This document shows, piece by piece, positions 16,643-25,424 of a stretch of DNA of 64,000 nt (its first letter is position 1; every line of letters starts with the position of its first letter). The notes under the pieces are model-generated. The model ran no database searches. It was not told the DNA's origin and saw nothing but the letters and a program-made list of their open reading frames with translations. The position numbers and the translations under genes are program-made. Source of the DNA: Pseudothermotoga elfii DSM 9442 = NBRC 107921 (GTDB lineage: Bacteria > Thermotogota > Thermotogae > Thermotogales > DSM-5069); assembly GCF_000504085.1 (NCBI RefSeq), contig NC_022792.1, forward strand, positions 992,001-1,056,000. The letters are read 5' to 3'.

Positions 16643-17362
16643 ATGGCGAAAAAGAAAATACTTGTTGTCGATGACGATCCGTCTATCATCGAGTTAGTGA
16701 GTTACAATCTGGCACGCGAAGGTTATGATGTTCTTAAAGCTTATGATGCAGAGGAAGCTTTAAAGGTTGTTGGGAACGAATCTGTTGACATGTTCATAGT
16801 GGATATCATGTTACCCGGAATGGACGGTTTCGAACTCGTCAGGCAGCTCCGTTCCATGGAAAAATACAGGAACACACCTGTAGTTTTCTTGAGTGCTAAA
16901 GGCGAAGAATTTGACAAAGTGCTTGGTCTGGAGCTTGGAGCAGATGATTATATTACGAAGCCATTCAGTATTAGAGAAATGATAGCTCGAATTAAGGCTG
17001 TTTTCAGGAGAATACAGCTGAGCGCACAGGAAAGAGAAGAAAGGCCTAAAAAGATAGTAGCAAAAGGTTTAGAAATTGACGTTGAAAGATATGAAGTTAA
17101 AGTCCATGATCAAAAAGTTAGCCTGACACCTCTTGAATTTGAGCTATTGAGATTTCTCGCAGAAAACGAGGGCAAAGTTTTCAGCAGAGATGTTCTTTTA
17201 GATAAGCTCTGGGGTTATGATTATTACGGAGACACACGAACTGTGGATGTTCATATAAGAAGATTGAGAACAAAAATTGAAGAAGATCCATCAAATCCAA
17301 AGTATATAATTACAGTTAGAGGAAAAGGCTACAAATTCAGAGACCCAGGGAAGGAAGAATAA
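16643..17362 (+). CDS. OmpR/PhoB-family response regulator
   Basis: A 239-residue two-component regulator. Receiver domain: ILVVDDDPS with the acidic pair, phospho-acceptor Asp in FIVDIMLPGMDGFE (about residue 54), Thr/Ser-equivalent in VVFLSAKGEE, Lys in YITKPFS. C-terminal winged helix: LTPLEFELLRFLAEN, RDVLLDKLWGYD, TVDVHIRRLRTKIEEDP and VRGKGYKF. I chose ATG 16643 (AAGGGTG 5 bases upstream) over the much longer upstream frame. It resembles phosphate-type PhoB and is followed directly by a PhoR-like kinase. The leader has an unused strong Shine-Dalgarno at 16612-16622. Confidence 0.93.
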   Translation: MAKKKILVVDDDPSIIELVSYNLAREGYDVLKAYDAEEALKVVGNESVDMFIVDIMLPGMDGFELVRQLRSMEKYRNTPVVFLSAKGEEFDKVLGLELGADDYITKPFSIREMIARIKAVFRRIQLSAQEREERPKKIVAKGLEIDVERYEVKVHDQKVSLTPLEFELLRFLAENEGKVFSRDVLLDKLWGYDYYGDTRTVDVHIRRLRTKIEEDPSNPKYIITVRGKGYKFRDPGKEE

Positions 17363-17365
17363 TGC

Positions 17366-18631
17366 GTGCTGGTTTTTTTTGCAATCCTTGTTGCATCGGC
17401 AGCAACCTTAATTTTCTATGAACTTATAACATCCAAAAGAATTGAAAAATATAAGAGATTTGTTGTTAGGGTGGCGGAGTTGGCAGATGTTCCTGATGAC
17501 TCGCCACCTTATTATGTTTTGGAATCTTTGAGGAAAAAAATCAAAAATCTTGAAGATGAACTATCGATGGCTCAGAAAAGTCGAGAAAATACGCTGACGC
17601 TCCTTGACAGTATAATGGATCCAATCTTGTTTGTGGACAGTAGCAGCGGAGAGATATTATTTGCCAACACAGCTGCACAAAAGATGTCGCGACCAATAGT
17701 TACAACCAGAAAAATATACGAAGCTCTCGAAGATTATTACTTAATCGAAATGTTTGATGAAGCTGTCAAAAGCTGGCATATTCAGGAAGGCAACGTAGTT
17801 ATGCACGTTGAGGGGAAAAAGAGATATTATTCCTGCAAAATGACACCTGTGTTATTGCCTCGCGGTGAGAGAAGGGTAGTTATATTGTTGCATGATATGA
17901 CAAAAGAATACGAATTAAATGAGATGAGACGCGAATTTGTATCTAACGTTTCACACGAGCTACGTACTCCTCTGACATCCATTCACGGCTATGCCGAAAC
18001 ACTTTTGAACGATCCTGATATGGATGCAGAAACGAGAGACAGATTTCTCAAGATTATAGAAAATGAGTCTGCCAGAATGTCGAGGTTGATAAATGATCTA
18101 CTGGATCTGGAACGATTGGAATCTGGGGAAGCGAGATTTGATTTTCAAAAGATTGACCTTTGCTCCGTTGTTAAGTATGTTGTGTCTATAACTGAACCTT
18201 TATCAATTGATTATGATGTTAAGGTTGAATATGATTGTGAAGAGGTAACTATTGACGGAGATCAGGATAGATTGATTCAAATGTTACTCAATTTAGCGGA
18301 TAATGCTGTAAAATATACATCACTCAAAGAATCTGGCGAGAAAAAGGTTTCTATTTCTGTTAAGAAAGAAGGTTCGCAGGCTGTAATTAGGGTATCAGAT
18401 ACCGGTCCGGGCATGCCGAGAGATGCATTAAACAGGATTTTTGACAGGTTTTACAGAGTCGATAAAGGACGAAGCAGAAAAATGGGAGGCTCTGGCTTAG
18501 GACTTTCTATAGTTAAAACAATCGTTGATCGGCATAATGGACAGATTTTTGTTGAGAGCGAGCCCGGCGCAGGAACAAGTTTTACTGTAAAATTACCTGT
18601 TGAAAGGATCGATCTGGATGAGAATGTATGA
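17366..18631 (+). CDS. PhoR-like sensor histidine kinase
   Basis: A 421-residue membrane kinase: one N-terminal helix (residues 2-20), a linker helix, a PAS domain (about 75-180, LLDSIMDPILFVDSSSG), HisKA with VSNVSHELRTPLTSIHGY (phospho-acceptor His about 198), and HATPase with LNLADNAVKY (N box), VSDTGPGMP (G1), FDRFYRVD (F box) and GGSGLGLSIV (G2). The start is unusual. The frame begins at GTG 17366, but a TAATG-coupled ATG at 17362 is out of frame by one T in the T8 run at 17373-17380 (see findings). No large periplasmic sensor. Confidence 0.9.
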   Translation: MLVFFAILVASAATLIFYELITSKRIEKYKRFVVRVAELADVPDDSPPYYVLESLRKKIKNLEDELSMAQKSRENTLTLLDSIMDPILFVDSSSGEILFANTAAQKMSRPIVTTRKIYEALEDYYLIEMFDEAVKSWHIQEGNVVMHVEGKKRYYSCKMTPVLLPRGERRVVILLHDMTKEYELNEMRREFVSNVSHELRTPLTSIHGYAETLLNDPDMDAETRDRFLKIIENESARMSRLINDLLDLERLESGEARFDFQKIDLCSVVKYVVSITEPLSIDYDVKVEYDCEEVTIDGDQDRLIQMLLNLADNAVKYTSLKESGEKKVSISVKKEGSQAVIRVSDTGPGMPRDALNRIFDRFYRVDKGRSRKMGGSGLGLSIVKTIVDRHNGQIFVESEPGAGTSFTVKLPVERIDLDENV

Positions 18632-19910
18632 CATCATAAAGAAGAAGAGAGATGGCTACGAACTTACGAGTGATGAAATAGATTTCGTAATTAAGGGGTA
18701 TGTGAACGGAAAAATACCGGATTATCAAATGGCTGCTTTTCTTATGGCAGTGTATTTTCAAAAAATGAGTGAGAGAGAAACATATGATCTAACTATTTCC
18801 ATGGCAAATTCCGGAAAAATGCTCGATTTATCCAGTATAGATGGATTTAAAATCGATAAACACTCCACAGGTGGTGTTGGGGATAAGACGACTCTGGTCG
18901 TACTCCCAATGGTAGCGTGTTTTGGCTTGAAGATCGCTAAAATGTCTGGCAGGGGACTCGGACATACAGGTGGCACCATTGACAAACTTGAATCAATTCC
19001 TGGTATGAGGACAAATCTGAAAGAAGATGAATTTTACAGCATAGTTCGTGATATTGGTTTCTCTATTGCGGGGCAAACAGGTGAACTTGTTCCAGCTGAC
19101 AAAAAAATATACGCCCTTAGAGATGCAACAGCTACTGTGGATAACATATCGCTCATTGCTTCAAGTATTGTGAGCAAAAAGCTGGCAGGCGGTGCAGATG
19201 GTGTAATTTTTGATGTAAAAGTGGGATCAGGAGCTTTCCTGAAGACAGTTGATGAGGCGAGAAGATTAGCCAATTTGATGATAAATATCCTCAGAAAATT
19301 TGGCAGAAAAGCATCAGCAGTGCTGTCAAATATGGATCAACCACTTGGGAGAATGGTGGGAAACTCTCTCGAGGTAATAGAAGCAATAGAAACTCTTAAG
19401 GGAAAAGGGCCTGACGACTTTACTGAGCTGTGTTTGATTCTTTGCAGAGAGATGCTTGATCTTGCCGGATTGAAGGCAGAAGAGGATGAAATTTACGATA
19501 CAATTCATAGTGGAAAGGCTTTGGGCAAATTTGCAGATTTTCTCAGAATGCAAGGCGGCAATCCTGAGGTAATAGAGAATTATGATTTACTTCCCGTGAG
19601 CAGCAAAACTATGGATGTCAGAATTGGTGAGTCAGGTTATGTAAACAGAATAGATGCAGAATTAATTGGGGTTGCATCTATGTTACTTGGCGCTGGCAGA
19701 GTCAAAAAGGAAGACGAAATCGATCCAGGCGTTGGTTTAGAGGTGCTCAAAAAGGTTGGAAATTTTGTTGAAGCGAATGAACCTGTCGCAAGGATCTACG
19801 TTTCTGAAAAAAGTGATATTGATTCGGCTATAAAATTGATAAAAAGTGCCTATAAAATCTCGAATGATCGACCACAGAGTCCTGAAATTTTGCTTGAGGT
19901 GATCAAATGA
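18618..19910 (+). CDS. pdp: Pyrimidine-nucleoside (thymidine) phosphorylase
   Basis: Phosphorolyses thymidine, uridine or deoxyuridine to the base and (deoxy)ribose 1-phosphate. At 430 residues it has the family length. Seen: KKKRDGYELTSDEIDF, IPDYQMAAFLMAVYF, the phosphate-binding KHSTGGVGDKTTL, the signature MSGRGLGHTGGTIDKLES, and GGADGVIFDVKVGSGAF. The start MRMYD at ATG 18618 fits family N-termini and overlaps the kinase gene by 14 bases. Its substrate spectrum complements the nucleoside operon at 47.4-53.6 kb. Confidence 0.94.
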   Translation: MRMYDIIKKKRDGYELTSDEIDFVIKGYVNGKIPDYQMAAFLMAVYFQKMSERETYDLTISMANSGKMLDLSSIDGFKIDKHSTGGVGDKTTLVVLPMVACFGLKIAKMSGRGLGHTGGTIDKLESIPGMRTNLKEDEFYSIVRDIGFSIAGQTGELVPADKKIYALRDATATVDNISLIASSIVSKKLAGGADGVIFDVKVGSGAFLKTVDEARRLANLMINILRKFGRKASAVLSNMDQPLGRMVGNSLEVIEAIETLKGKGPDDFTELCLILCREMLDLAGLKAEEDEIYDTIHSGKALGKFADFLRMQGGNPEVIENYDLLPVSSKTMDVRIGESGYVNRIDAELIGVASMLLGAGRVKKEDEIDPGVGLEVLKKVGNFVEANEPVARIYVSEKSDIDSAIKLIKSAYKISNDRPQSPEILLEVIK

Positions 19911-21559
19911 AACGTTTTCTAATCTTCGCCTTTTTTATACTGTACAGTTCTATTTTGATTTCACAAGTACTTGTTGGAGTAAATGGAAAATTTGTCACTG
20001 TTCAAGAATATAATGGTTTCATCGACATAAAATCACTTGAATCCTTAGGCTTTTCAATAGTGATTTCAAATAGATCTGAAAGGGCATACCTTATTTATAA
20101 AAATCAGATCATTATTGTTGAGAAAAGCGGGACAGTGACGGTGGATTTTTTAGATATTTATGAAAATGCTGCACTATATACATCGGATAAAATAATGATA
20201 AGTGTTGATTTACTTTCGAAAATTTTAGGACTTTCAAAATATGTAACTCCAGCAGGCATGGAAGCCTTTATTGATAAAGTATGTGTTCTCACCTCTGTAG
20301 ATTATTCTCATAATGAATTGAAACTCGATTTTATGGGTTCTCCTTTTGAAGAAATGCTTGAGATAAAGTCCGAAGAATCGAAAGTGGTTCTCGAGCTTTC
20401 GCCCGTTTTATCTGAGGTCGTTTCTACAGATCAGATTAAAATCAACCAGAATGGTTACAAATTGCAGATGGAAATTTTTCTTGATACCGAAGCAAAACCG
20501 GTTCTTTCGACAAAACTTCAGGACAATTCTTTCGTAATTACTGTGAGCTTTCCTCAGCTTGGCAGAGAACAGATTGCAAAAGGAGTCTACTGGGAGCAGA
20601 AAGTCGAGAAAATTGGAAATAAGGATATGCTTGTAAATTACCTGTGGATAGATCCACAGTTTGTTGATCTCAAACCTGAGATCAGTTCTGGGGGAATAGG
20701 TAGTCTTGAAAGTGTTGAAAAAATGGTCATTAGAAAAAATGCAGTAGCTGGTGTTAATGCAAATTATTTTGATACTAACACAGGATTACCAATCGGTTTG
20801 CTGATTGTAGATGGTAAAATTTTATCTATGCCATATGGTGATAGACCTGTATTTATTCAAACTTTTTCGAACGAGGTTTATATAAGCAGAATATATTTTG
20901 ATGTGAATATTAAAGTAGGGCAATTACTTTTTCTTGTTAAAGGAATTAACACGATCGCCCAAGGTGAAGTTCTTATATTTACTCCGGAGTTTGGTCTCTC
21001 GATTCCTTATCGAGATGAAATGGTCTATTTTTCCGTTGTTGATGGAAAAGTTAATGGCACTGGATGGCTATCGAAAGCTCCCAAAAATGGTTTTGTACTT
21101 GCTATTTCATCGAAATATAAAAAATATCTTGAGGGGATTCAAATCGGTGATACCGTTGAGTATATCGTGAACACAAACTTTCCTTATCCCATAAAACATG
21201 CAATAGAAGCAGGTCCTCTGATTCTTTATGAAGGTTCACCAATACCAGATAGAAATGACGAAAAGAACAGGTATGGGGGAAGCATTGCAAGGGCGAGTGC
21301 AACCAGAACATTAGCCGCTACTCTTCCAGATGGTAAAGTGGTGCTGGCTGTAATCAATGATCAAGATGGTTCTGGGGGAGTCAATTACGACGAGCTTGTT
21401 GAATTTTCCTTAAAAAAAGGTTTTTATTCGGCTATGAATTTCGATGGTGGAAGTTCATCGATAATGGTTATTTTTGACAGAGTAGTTAGTAAGGTTCCAA
21501 CAGGTTGGGTAAGGGCAGTTCCTGCATCCTTGCTTGTTGTAAAAAAGGACAACAAATAA
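19907..21559 (+). CDS. Exported phosphodiester glycosidase (NAGPA-like) family protein
   Basis: A 550-residue protein with an N-terminal signal (MKRFLIFAFFILYSSILISQ). The N-terminal third resembles beta-rich copper amine oxidase-like or peptidoglycan-linked repeats. The C-terminal half is the NAGPA/phosphodiester glycosidase domain: KNAVAGVNANYFD, a central DRPVFIQTF region, GGSIARASATRTLAATLPDGKV split by a loop, and FDGGSSSIMV near the end. Such proteins act on glycoconjugates in the cell envelope. Start overlaps the phosphorylase stop by 4 bases. Substrate unknown. Confidence 0.82.
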   Translation: MKRFLIFAFFILYSSILISQVLVGVNGKFVTVQEYNGFIDIKSLESLGFSIVISNRSERAYLIYKNQIIIVEKSGTVTVDFLDIYENAALYTSDKIMISVDLLSKILGLSKYVTPAGMEAFIDKVCVLTSVDYSHNELKLDFMGSPFEEMLEIKSEESKVVLELSPVLSEVVSTDQIKINQNGYKLQMEIFLDTEAKPVLSTKLQDNSFVITVSFPQLGREQIAKGVYWEQKVEKIGNKDMLVNYLWIDPQFVDLKPEISSGGIGSLESVEKMVIRKNAVAGVNANYFDTNTGLPIGLLIVDGKILSMPYGDRPVFIQTFSNEVYISRIYFDVNIKVGQLLFLVKGINTIAQGEVLIFTPEFGLSIPYRDEMVYFSVVDGKVNGTGWLSKAPKNGFVLAISSKYKKYLEGIQIGDTVEYIVNTNFPYPIKHAIEAGPLILYEGSPIPDRNDEKNRYGGSIARASATRTLAATLPDGKVVLAVINDQDGSGGVNYDELVEFSLKKGFYSAMNFDGGSSSIMVIFDRVVSKVPTGWVRAVPASLLVVKKDNK

Positions 21560-21575
21560 ATGTGGAGGTGGATAT

Positions 21576-23636
21576 ATGAGTAGGCCAATCGACAAAAAAA
21601 GAAACATAGCACTGATAGGGCATAACGGATCAGGAAAGAGTTTATTGCTCAGTGCTATGTTATTTAACTCTGGCCTGATGGATCGAATTAACTCAAAACT
21701 AATTGATACAGATCCGATTGAAGAATCTAAAGGATCAAGTGTTTCTTCTCATGTATATTCCTTCGATTGGAACGATTTTAGTTTCACAGTTATTGATACT
21801 CCTGGTTTTGGTGATTTCATCTCTGAAGTTATAAATTCTTTGTTTGTCAGCGAAAACGCCCTGAGTGTTGTGAATGCTGTCGCCGGAGTAGAAATCCAGA
21901 CAGAGCGAACCTGGCAGATGGCTGAAGATATGAAAAAACCTGTGATGGTTTTTATAAATCAAATGGACAAAGAACGAGCAAATTTCGAAAGTGCCGTGAA
22001 TGAGCTTGCCTCATCTTTCGATAGAAAAATAGTTGCTGTTACTCTTCCAATAGGGAGCGAGGCAAATTTCAGAGGATTAATCGACCTCATATCCGAGAAA
22101 GCTTATGTATACAACTCTGGAAAACGCGAGGAAATCCCCGTACCTTCAGAATTTTCCGAAAAAGTTCAGGAGTTAAGATTGAGGCTCATTGAAGACGTTG
22201 TTGAATCAGATGATACACTCATGGAAAAATACCTCGATGGGCAGGAAATAGGTTCTGAAGAATTAATACATGCTATGATCAAAGCCTACAAGACCTGCCA
22301 AATAGTTCCTGTTATTTGTGGGTCTGCTGAAAAAAACATAGGTATTGACCTGATTTTGGATTATGTTTCTCTACTTGGTGCGAGTCCATCTGAAACAACT
22401 TCGTACATGGCGAGGCTTGATTCTGGAGAAGAGGTCGAAATTAAACCTTCTGAGACAGAACCATTCTGCGCATATAATTTTAAAACAGTGGTCGATCCAT
22501 TCGTGGGACGTGTCAGTTATATAAAAATCATAGCCGGTGCAGTGAAACCTGGCGATACGTATGTGAATGTCAATCGAGGTACATCGGATAAATTTGGTCG
22601 AATTTATCTTCCACGTGGAAAAGATCAGATAGAAGTGGACCAGGCTTCATGTGGGGATGTAGTTGTTTTACCAAAGCTCAAAGAAGGTTCCGTCGGTGAA
22701 ACGTTTACACACAAAGATCGAAAACTAACTATTGTAACCCCGGCATTTCCAGAACCAATGTTCTCAAGATCAGTTAATCCAAAATCCAAATCAGATATTG
22801 ATAAAATTAGTAATGGATTATCAAGGCTGTCTGAGACAGACCCTGCATTCAAATGGGAATACGATCCTGAAACCGGAGAGACAGTAGTTTCCGGTTTAGG
22901 GAATATCCATTTAGATGTAATGATTGAAAGATTGAAAAGCACCTTTGGCGTGGATGTAGAAGTGGGAAAGCCAAAGATAGCTTATAGAGAAACTATTACG
23001 AAAAAAGCGGTAGCCGAATACAAACATAAAAAGCAAACAGGAGGTCATGGACAGTACGGACATGTCAAAATAGAGCTGGAACCACTTCCGCGAGGAGCGG
23101 GTTTTGAATTTGTCGATAAAATCTTTGGTGGAGTCATACCAAAGAATTTTATTCCCTCTGTTGAGAAAGGTATCGTTGAAGCAATGAAAAGAGGCTCTGT
23201 GGCTGGTTATCCGGTTGTTGATGTTCGAGTAACGCTTTTCGATGGTTCATATCATGAAGTTGATTCCTCAGATATATCTTTCCAGATCGCAGCCATTCAA
23301 GCATTCCGAAAAGGTATGGAAGAAGCAAGACCAGTTTTGCTGGAACCTATAATGGAAGTCGAAATATTCTGTCCCGATGAAGTTGCAGGAGATGTCATAG
23401 GTGAGGTAACAAGCAGAAGAGGAAGGCCGCAGGGAATGGAATCAATCGGGAGGGGTATGTCAAAAGTGAAGGCAGAAGTTCCTCTAGCAGAAATGCTTGA
23501 TTTTTCTGGAAAGCTTTCTGGAATTACCAGTGGTCGTGGTTATTTCACGATGAAATTTGTACGATACCAGGAAGTTCCACCCAATATTCAGGAAAAAGTA
23601 ATCCAGGAGAGAAAGCAAGAAAGTCAAAATGCATGA
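21576..23636 (+). CDS. Elongation factor G-like translational GTPase (EF-G2 type)
   Basis: A 686-residue EF-G paralogue. Seen: P-loop IGHNGSGKSLL, G3 DTPGFGDF, G4 NQMDKE, G5 CGSAEKN, and domain IV GGHGQYGHVKIELEP with a C-terminal domain (GEVTSRRGRPQGME). The switch I region reads EESKGSSVSSHV in place of the canonical ERGITI, so hydrolysis control probably differs from translocation EF-G. This matches the EF-G2/FusA2 type found beside a main EF-G in many bacteria. ATG 21576 follows GTGGAGGTGG. Confidence 0.9.
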   Translation: MSRPIDKKRNIALIGHNGSGKSLLLSAMLFNSGLMDRINSKLIDTDPIEESKGSSVSSHVYSFDWNDFSFTVIDTPGFGDFISEVINSLFVSENALSVVNAVAGVEIQTERTWQMAEDMKKPVMVFINQMDKERANFESAVNELASSFDRKIVAVTLPIGSEANFRGLIDLISEKAYVYNSGKREEIPVPSEFSEKVQELRLRLIEDVVESDDTLMEKYLDGQEIGSEELIHAMIKAYKTCQIVPVICGSAEKNIGIDLILDYVSLLGASPSETTSYMARLDSGEEVEIKPSETEPFCAYNFKTVVDPFVGRVSYIKIIAGAVKPGDTYVNVNRGTSDKFGRIYLPRGKDQIEVDQASCGDVVVLPKLKEGSVGETFTHKDRKLTIVTPAFPEPMFSRSVNPKSKSDIDKISNGLSRLSETDPAFKWEYDPETGETVVSGLGNIHLDVMIERLKSTFGVDVEVGKPKIAYRETITKKAVAEYKHKKQTGGHGQYGHVKIELEPLPRGAGFEFVDKIFGGVIPKNFIPSVEKGIVEAMKRGSVAGYPVVDVRVTLFDGSYHEVDSSDISFQIAAIQAFRKGMEEARPVLLEPIMEVEIFCPDEVAGDVIGEVTSRRGRPQGMESIGRGMSKVKAEVPLAEMLDFSGKLSGITSGRGYFTMKFVRYQEVPPNIQEKVIQERKQESQNA

Positions 23637-23639
23637 TAA

Positions 23640-23664
23640 AGGGGGGAAATTCCCCCTATTTTTA
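23640..23664 (+). terminator. Hairpin after the EF-G paralogue
   Basis: AGGGGG (23640-23645) / CCCCCT (23652-23657) with a 6-base loop, then ATTTTTAA. The U tract is short and runs into the Shine-Dalgarno of the next gene, so termination may be partial. Confidence 0.6.
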
Positions 23665-23676
23665 AGGTGATTTTGG

Positions 23677-23958
23677 ATGCACGTAGCTGTTTTGAGTTAT
23701 AAATTGAGATTGTTTGGCATAGCCAGTCTCAAAGAAAAGCGCTCATTATTGAAAAAACTTATCAATGAGATTAGAGCAAAATTCAATGTATCTGCATGTG
23801 AGATTGGATACAGTGATTCAAAAACATGGTCAGAATTGGGAGTTGCGATCGTTTCTTCATCACAAAGCATACTCGATGCCGTGGTTGAGGATATAACAGC
23901 ATTGATAGAAAACACCATGGGCCTTGAGATAGTTGAAATTGAAAGAGAAGGTTGGTGA
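23677..23958 (+). CDS. DUF503 (YlxP-like) small protein
   Basis: A 93-residue protein of the DUF503/YlxP family, linked elsewhere to ribosome assembly or 30S binding. Seen: LRLFGIASLKEKRSLLKKLINEIRAK split by a turn, the conserved EIGYSDSKTWSELGVAIVSS block, and a C-terminal EIVEIEREGW. The stop lies 1 base before the HD hydrolase start. Confidence 0.85.
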   Translation: MHVAVLSYKLRLFGIASLKEKRSLLKKLINEIRAKFNVSACEIGYSDSKTWSELGVAIVSSSQSILDAVVEDITALIENTMGLEIVEIEREGW

Positions 23959-23959
23959 G

Positions 23960-24586
23960 ATGGATCAGATTTTTCGGGAGTTACATAAAATTTCTGATTT
24001 GTTGCTCAGCAATAAACGTTTTTTACACATCAAATCCTGTGTAGATTTTGCCGTACAACTTGCAAAAATTCATGAAGTAGATGAGGATCGTGTGGCTGTT
24101 GCTGGATTTGCGCATGATATCTTTAGAGATGTAAAACCGGATGTTCTTTTGAGAATGGCTGTTGCGTACAGAATTAGAATTACAAAGCTCGAAAGATTGA
24201 ACCCGATTCTCCTGCATGGTAAAATTGCGGCAGAATTTGTCAAAAGAAGGTTTAATCTGCGCGACAGAGAAATTCTACAGGCTATTGCATACCACACAAG
24301 CGGCAAGGAAAATCTTGCAGACATAGGAAAGATTGTTTTTCTGTCAGATTCACTTGAGGAAAACAGAATCTATGACAATATTAATTGGCTAAGGCAAGTA
24401 GCAAAACAAGATTTGAACCAGGCACTTTTTTTGATAGTTGAAAACAAAATACAGTATGCAATTAAGAGAGGTTTATTTATCTTGCCTGAAACTGTGAGGA
24501 TGTGGAATTGGCTGATAGAATTGCAAAAGGGAAATTCCAACTGGAACTGGCGTGGTTCAGCGGTAGATTTAAATAAGAGCAAATGA
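23960..24586 (+). CDS. HD-domain hydrolase, YqeK-like
   Basis: A 208-residue metal-dependent phosphohydrolase-type protein. Seen: RFLHIKSCVDFAVQLAKIH (first His), GFAHDIFRD (His-Asp pair), LLHGKIAAEF and AIAYHTSGKENL, then KIVFLSDSLEENR, the order typical of YqeK, which splits symmetrical diadenosine tetraphosphate. The family's usual rsfS and nadD neighbours are not here. I chose ATG 23960, which leaves the DUF503 stop intact, over the longer overlapping frame. Confidence 0.8.
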   Translation: MDQIFRELHKISDLLLSNKRFLHIKSCVDFAVQLAKIHEVDEDRVAVAGFAHDIFRDVKPDVLLRMAVAYRIRITKLERLNPILLHGKIAAEFVKRRFNLRDREILQAIAYHTSGKENLADIGKIVFLSDSLEENRIYDNINWLRQVAKQDLNQALFLIVENKIQYAIKRGLFILPETVRMWNWLIELQKGNSNWNWRGSAVDLNKSK

Positions 24587-24622
24587 GGTTAAGTGATTCA
24601 TATTTGAATTTATTTAACCAAT

Positions 24623-24665
24623 ATTAGCTTACGAAAAAAAGCAGTTATTGATGAAAGAAGCTAAT
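24623..24665. repeat. Inverted repeat upstream of 24697 gene
   Basis: ATTAGCTT (24623-24630) and AAGCTAAT (24658-24665) are perfect 8-base inverted repeats 27 bases apart in a 110-base gap. There is no U tract after it, so it is not an obvious terminator. A TTGACA at 24666-24671 follows but has no matching -10. Confidence 0.4.
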
Positions 24666-24696
24666 TTGACAGCAGTCGTGAGGGAGGCATGAGATT

Positions 24697-25374
24697 ATGA
24701 AAAAAAGAAGAAGCGGCTTCTTGTGGTTTCTGTTAGTGGCTGTTATTGCTGCCGGAAGTTTTGGCCTGTGGTTTTTGCTAAGTTCAAATGCTATCAAGAA
24801 CTCGGAAGAATTTTTGTCCGAGACTGTCCATTTTGCTTTTGTATGCAAAGATGACAATGTGGCTTATTTCATACGAGTTGACACAACTAAGAGAATGATA
24901 TACATTTTAAGATTTCCACAGTACTCTTTTAATCCATTGACCAACAGATCCCTGGACGTACAAAACCCACTGGAAGTTTTCAGCTTCTCAGAAGCAATGA
25001 TCGAGTCAACTTCAAACAGAAGATATTACGCCGTTGTAAGCAAGGAACAGATCTCGAAATTTTCAAAACAGGTCTTGGGCCAGGAGGAGGATAATTTTGA
25101 AAACCTTCTGAAGAAGCTATCAAACAGGAATTCAAAAACCTTTGATTATTTGTTTTTTAAACAATGGGTGTCAGCACTAAAGCCAGAGACAACTTTTACC
25201 CCTGCTGGCCTTGCAAAATTAATGTATGAGTTGCAAAGGAATGCCTCAAGATATTACTATCCTGAATCTATTACCGATAAACCCATACAGATTGTTGTTG
25301 ATGGGAAAACATATCAGCGGGTTTACCTGGATGCAAATAGTATACAGTCCATAAGAGATGATATAAAAAAATAG
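24697..25374 (+). CDS. Membrane-anchored extracytoplasmic protein, function unknown
   Basis: A 225-residue protein with one N-terminal membrane helix (residues 9-28, LWFLLVAVIAAGSFGLWFLL) after a basic MKKRRS leader. The exported part (AFVCKDDNVAYFIRVDTTKRM, then YILRFPQYSF) loosely follows the beta-strand pattern of LytR-CpsA-Psr domains, where a Ser-Ile-Pro-Arg-Asp motif would stand, but the catalytic arginines are not recognisable. LCP genes often follow yqeK, which supports a degenerate relative. That is inference only. Confidence 0.5.
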   Translation: MKKRRSGFLWFLLVAVIAAGSFGLWFLLSSNAIKNSEEFLSETVHFAFVCKDDNVAYFIRVDTTKRMIYILRFPQYSFNPLTNRSLDVQNPLEVFSFSEAMIESTSNRRYYAVVSKEQISKFSKQVLGQEEDNFENLLKKLSNRNSKTFDYLFFKQWVSALKPETTFTPAGLAKLMYELQRNASRYYYPESITDKPIQIVVDGKTYQRVYLDANSIQSIRDDIKK

Positions 25375-25377
25375 GTA

Positions 25378-25415
25378 TTGAAAATTCCGACAAAAAGAGT
25401 ACAATATTTGTCGGA
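25378..25415 (+). promoter_or_regulatory. Promoter with dyad over the -10 and Shine-Dalgarno of the glutaredoxin gene
   Basis: TTGAAA (25378-25383) and TACAAT (25400-25405), spacer 16. A perfect 9-base inverted repeat, TCCGACAAA (25386-25394) / TTTGTCGGA (25407-25415), surrounds the -10. Its right arm overlaps the GGAGGTGG ribosome binding site. It may be an operator or, if transcription starts further upstream, a hairpin that hides the ribosome binding site. Confidence 0.5.
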
Positions 25416-25424
25416 GGTGGCTAA

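Noticed and set aside
24666-24671. TTGACA as a promoter for the 24697 gene
   Set aside because: No -10 element lies at 15-19 bases and the start codon is only 26 bases away.
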